From Candidatus Woesearchaeota archaeon UBA153 (GTDB lineage Archaea; Nanobdellota; Nanobdellia; Woesearchaeales; UBA525), in assembly GCA_002503705.1 (NCBI GenBank), contig DASH01000020.1:1-15070 (forward strand): 15,070 nucleotides of DNA. Direction: 5' to 3'. The position numbers were made by a program, and so were the translations under genes. Each line of letters begins with the position of its first letter. Position 1 is the stretch's first letter. Under the pieces are notes generated by a model, which had not been told where the DNA came from, did no database searches, and saw nothing but the letters and a program-made list of their open reading frames with translations. Below, piece by piece: positions 14,224-15,070 of the stretch.

Positions 14224-15041
14224 TTGGTAATCACGACCTCGCTGATCGCACCTCGACCTTCTTTTTTAGAATTAATTAAACGCCTCGCCGAGACGTGGTG
14301 AATCTTGAAATCGGAGAATAATTTCTTGATAAAGTCGGTGTCGCTGTTGCTCTCCATGCACAAACAACCCTTCCTGCTGAGAACGGAGAAGACCTTTTTC
14401 AATTGTTTCTGTTCTTCGCCGAGGAAAGCATCTTTCGTGTAGGAAGTGAAGCTCAGTCCGTTCTTGAGAGGGTAATAAGGAGGGTCGAGATAGATGAAGT
14501 CTCCTTTCTTTGCATAGTTCAGGACCTTCTCAAAGGACATGACTTTGAGTTCGACGCCCCGGAGCAACGCAGAGATCCGGCGTAGTTTCTCCTCCTGAAC
14601 GACATCGGGGTTCTTGTAGCTCCCCATCGGAACGTTGAATTGATTTTCAGAATTGACACGATACAGTCCGTTAAAACAGGTTCGATTGAGATAGATGAAC
14701 CGTGCTGCTCTCTTGACGCGATCGAGTTTGACCGGTTTGATAGCACGCATCGCATAATAGTGCTTCTTCGGGTCTTTCTCGTGCTCTCGCTTGTGTTGCT
14801 TCAATAAAGTGATGAGTTTCTCAACAGCATCTCTGATCACAACATACGCGTTGATGAGTTCCTCATTGATATCGGCTAAAAGTACGTATTTCGGCTCGTA
14901 CGTCTGGACCACGTAGAAGAACACGGCGCCACTTCCAACGAAAGGCTCGATGTAACGTTCGATCTTCGTCGGAAAGAAAGGCTTGAACTGTTCTATGAGC
15001 TGATTTTTACCGCCCGCCCACTTGACAAAGCGAGGAACCAT
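14217..15041 (-). CDS. DNA adenine N6-methyltransferase, Dam/DpnM family (D12 class)
   Basis: Methylates adenine, most likely in GATC. Numbering from the upstream ATG at 15053 (278 residues): FVKWAGGK at 9-16, SAM-binding EPFVGSGAVFF at 36-46, acidic Asp61 (LLADIN), NRTCFNGLYRVNS at 123-135, catalytic motif IV DPPY at 190-193, FTSYTKDAF, and the C-terminal signature GAISEVVITNY. This is the alpha order of motifs and closely matches DpnM (M1.DpnII) as I remember it. ATGs at 15053, 15050 and 15041 are in frame. I choose 15041 because the only TATA-like sequence (15056-15065) lies too close to the first two, though even 15041 is slightly near. The gene converges on the nuclease gene. Confidence 0.95.
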   Translation of the reverse strand: MVPRFVKWAGGKNQLIEQFKPFFPTKIERYIEPFVGSGAVFFYVVQTYEPKYVLLADINEELINAYVVIRDAVEKLITLLKQHKREHEKDPKKHYYAMRAIKPVKLDRVKRAARFIYLNRTCFNGLYRVNSENQFNVPMGSYKNPDVVQEEKLRRISALLRGVELKVMSFEKVLNYAKKGDFIYLDPPYYPLKNGLSFTSYTKDAFLGEEQKQLKKVFSVLSRKGCLCMESNSDTDFIKKLFSDFKIHHVSARRLINSKKEGRGAISEVVITNY

Positions 15042-15055
15042 CGCGCCCATCATCG

Positions 15056-15065
15056 CTATAAAAAA
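15056..15065 (-). promoter_or_regulatory. Possible TATA box of the Dam-like methyltransferase
   Basis: Minus-strand TTTTTTATAG-like stretch at the window edge, centred about 20 bases before ATG 15041, a little short of usual spacing. A better promoter could lie beyond the window. Confidence 0.35.
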
Positions 15066-15070
15066 GAATC

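Overview
The window reads as a piece of an archaeal chromosome. TATA-box sequences lie upstream of almost every transcription unit. Several first genes have their start codon about 25-30 bases from the TATA centre, as expected for leaderless mRNAs. Downstream genes in operons carry GGTGA-type ribosome binding sites. The gene content (a vitamin B12-dependent ribonucleotide reductase with an intein, a thermotoga/archaeal-type CorA, and a pair of small helical proteins that I associate with DPANN archaea such as Woesearchaeota and Pacearchaeota) fits a GC-rich, possibly DPANN-related archaeon. The lineage is an inference; there is no rRNA here to settle it.

Layout. Positions 90-4574 (minus strand) hold one large class II ribonucleotide reductase, interrupted by a 366-residue LAGLIDADG intein placed exactly before the catalytic radical cysteine. 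Its leader contains a hairpin, and a long, well-paired 124-base hairpin lies further upstream. Positions 4875-7909 (minus) are a two-gene ABC-2 exporter operon (permease and ATPase, overlapping by 4 bases). Positions 8078-8527 (plus) are a small orphan gene that faces, tail to tail, a 578-residue polytopic membrane protein of unknown function (8596-10332, minus). The leader of that membrane protein gene is odd: about 210 bases made of degenerate 20-base repeats followed by an uninterrupted 104-base purine run. Positions 10660-12768 (plus) carry two adjacent, translationally coupled paralogous small helical proteins and then a CorA-family magnesium/cobalt transporter whose start codon is unclear.

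From about 12780 to the end the base composition becomes visibly more AT-rich. The genes here form a complete type II restriction-modification locus of the DpnII layout: a DpnA-like beta-class methyltransferase (minus), a compact PD-(D/E)xK endonuclease (plus) and a DpnM/Dam-like alpha-class methyltransferase (minus). It is probably a horizontally acquired defence island that recognises GATC. The endonuclease does not look like DpnII itself, which makes this the part of the window most likely to hold something new biochemically. The long purine leader, the 124-base hairpin and the paired small helical proteins are the other unexplained elements.
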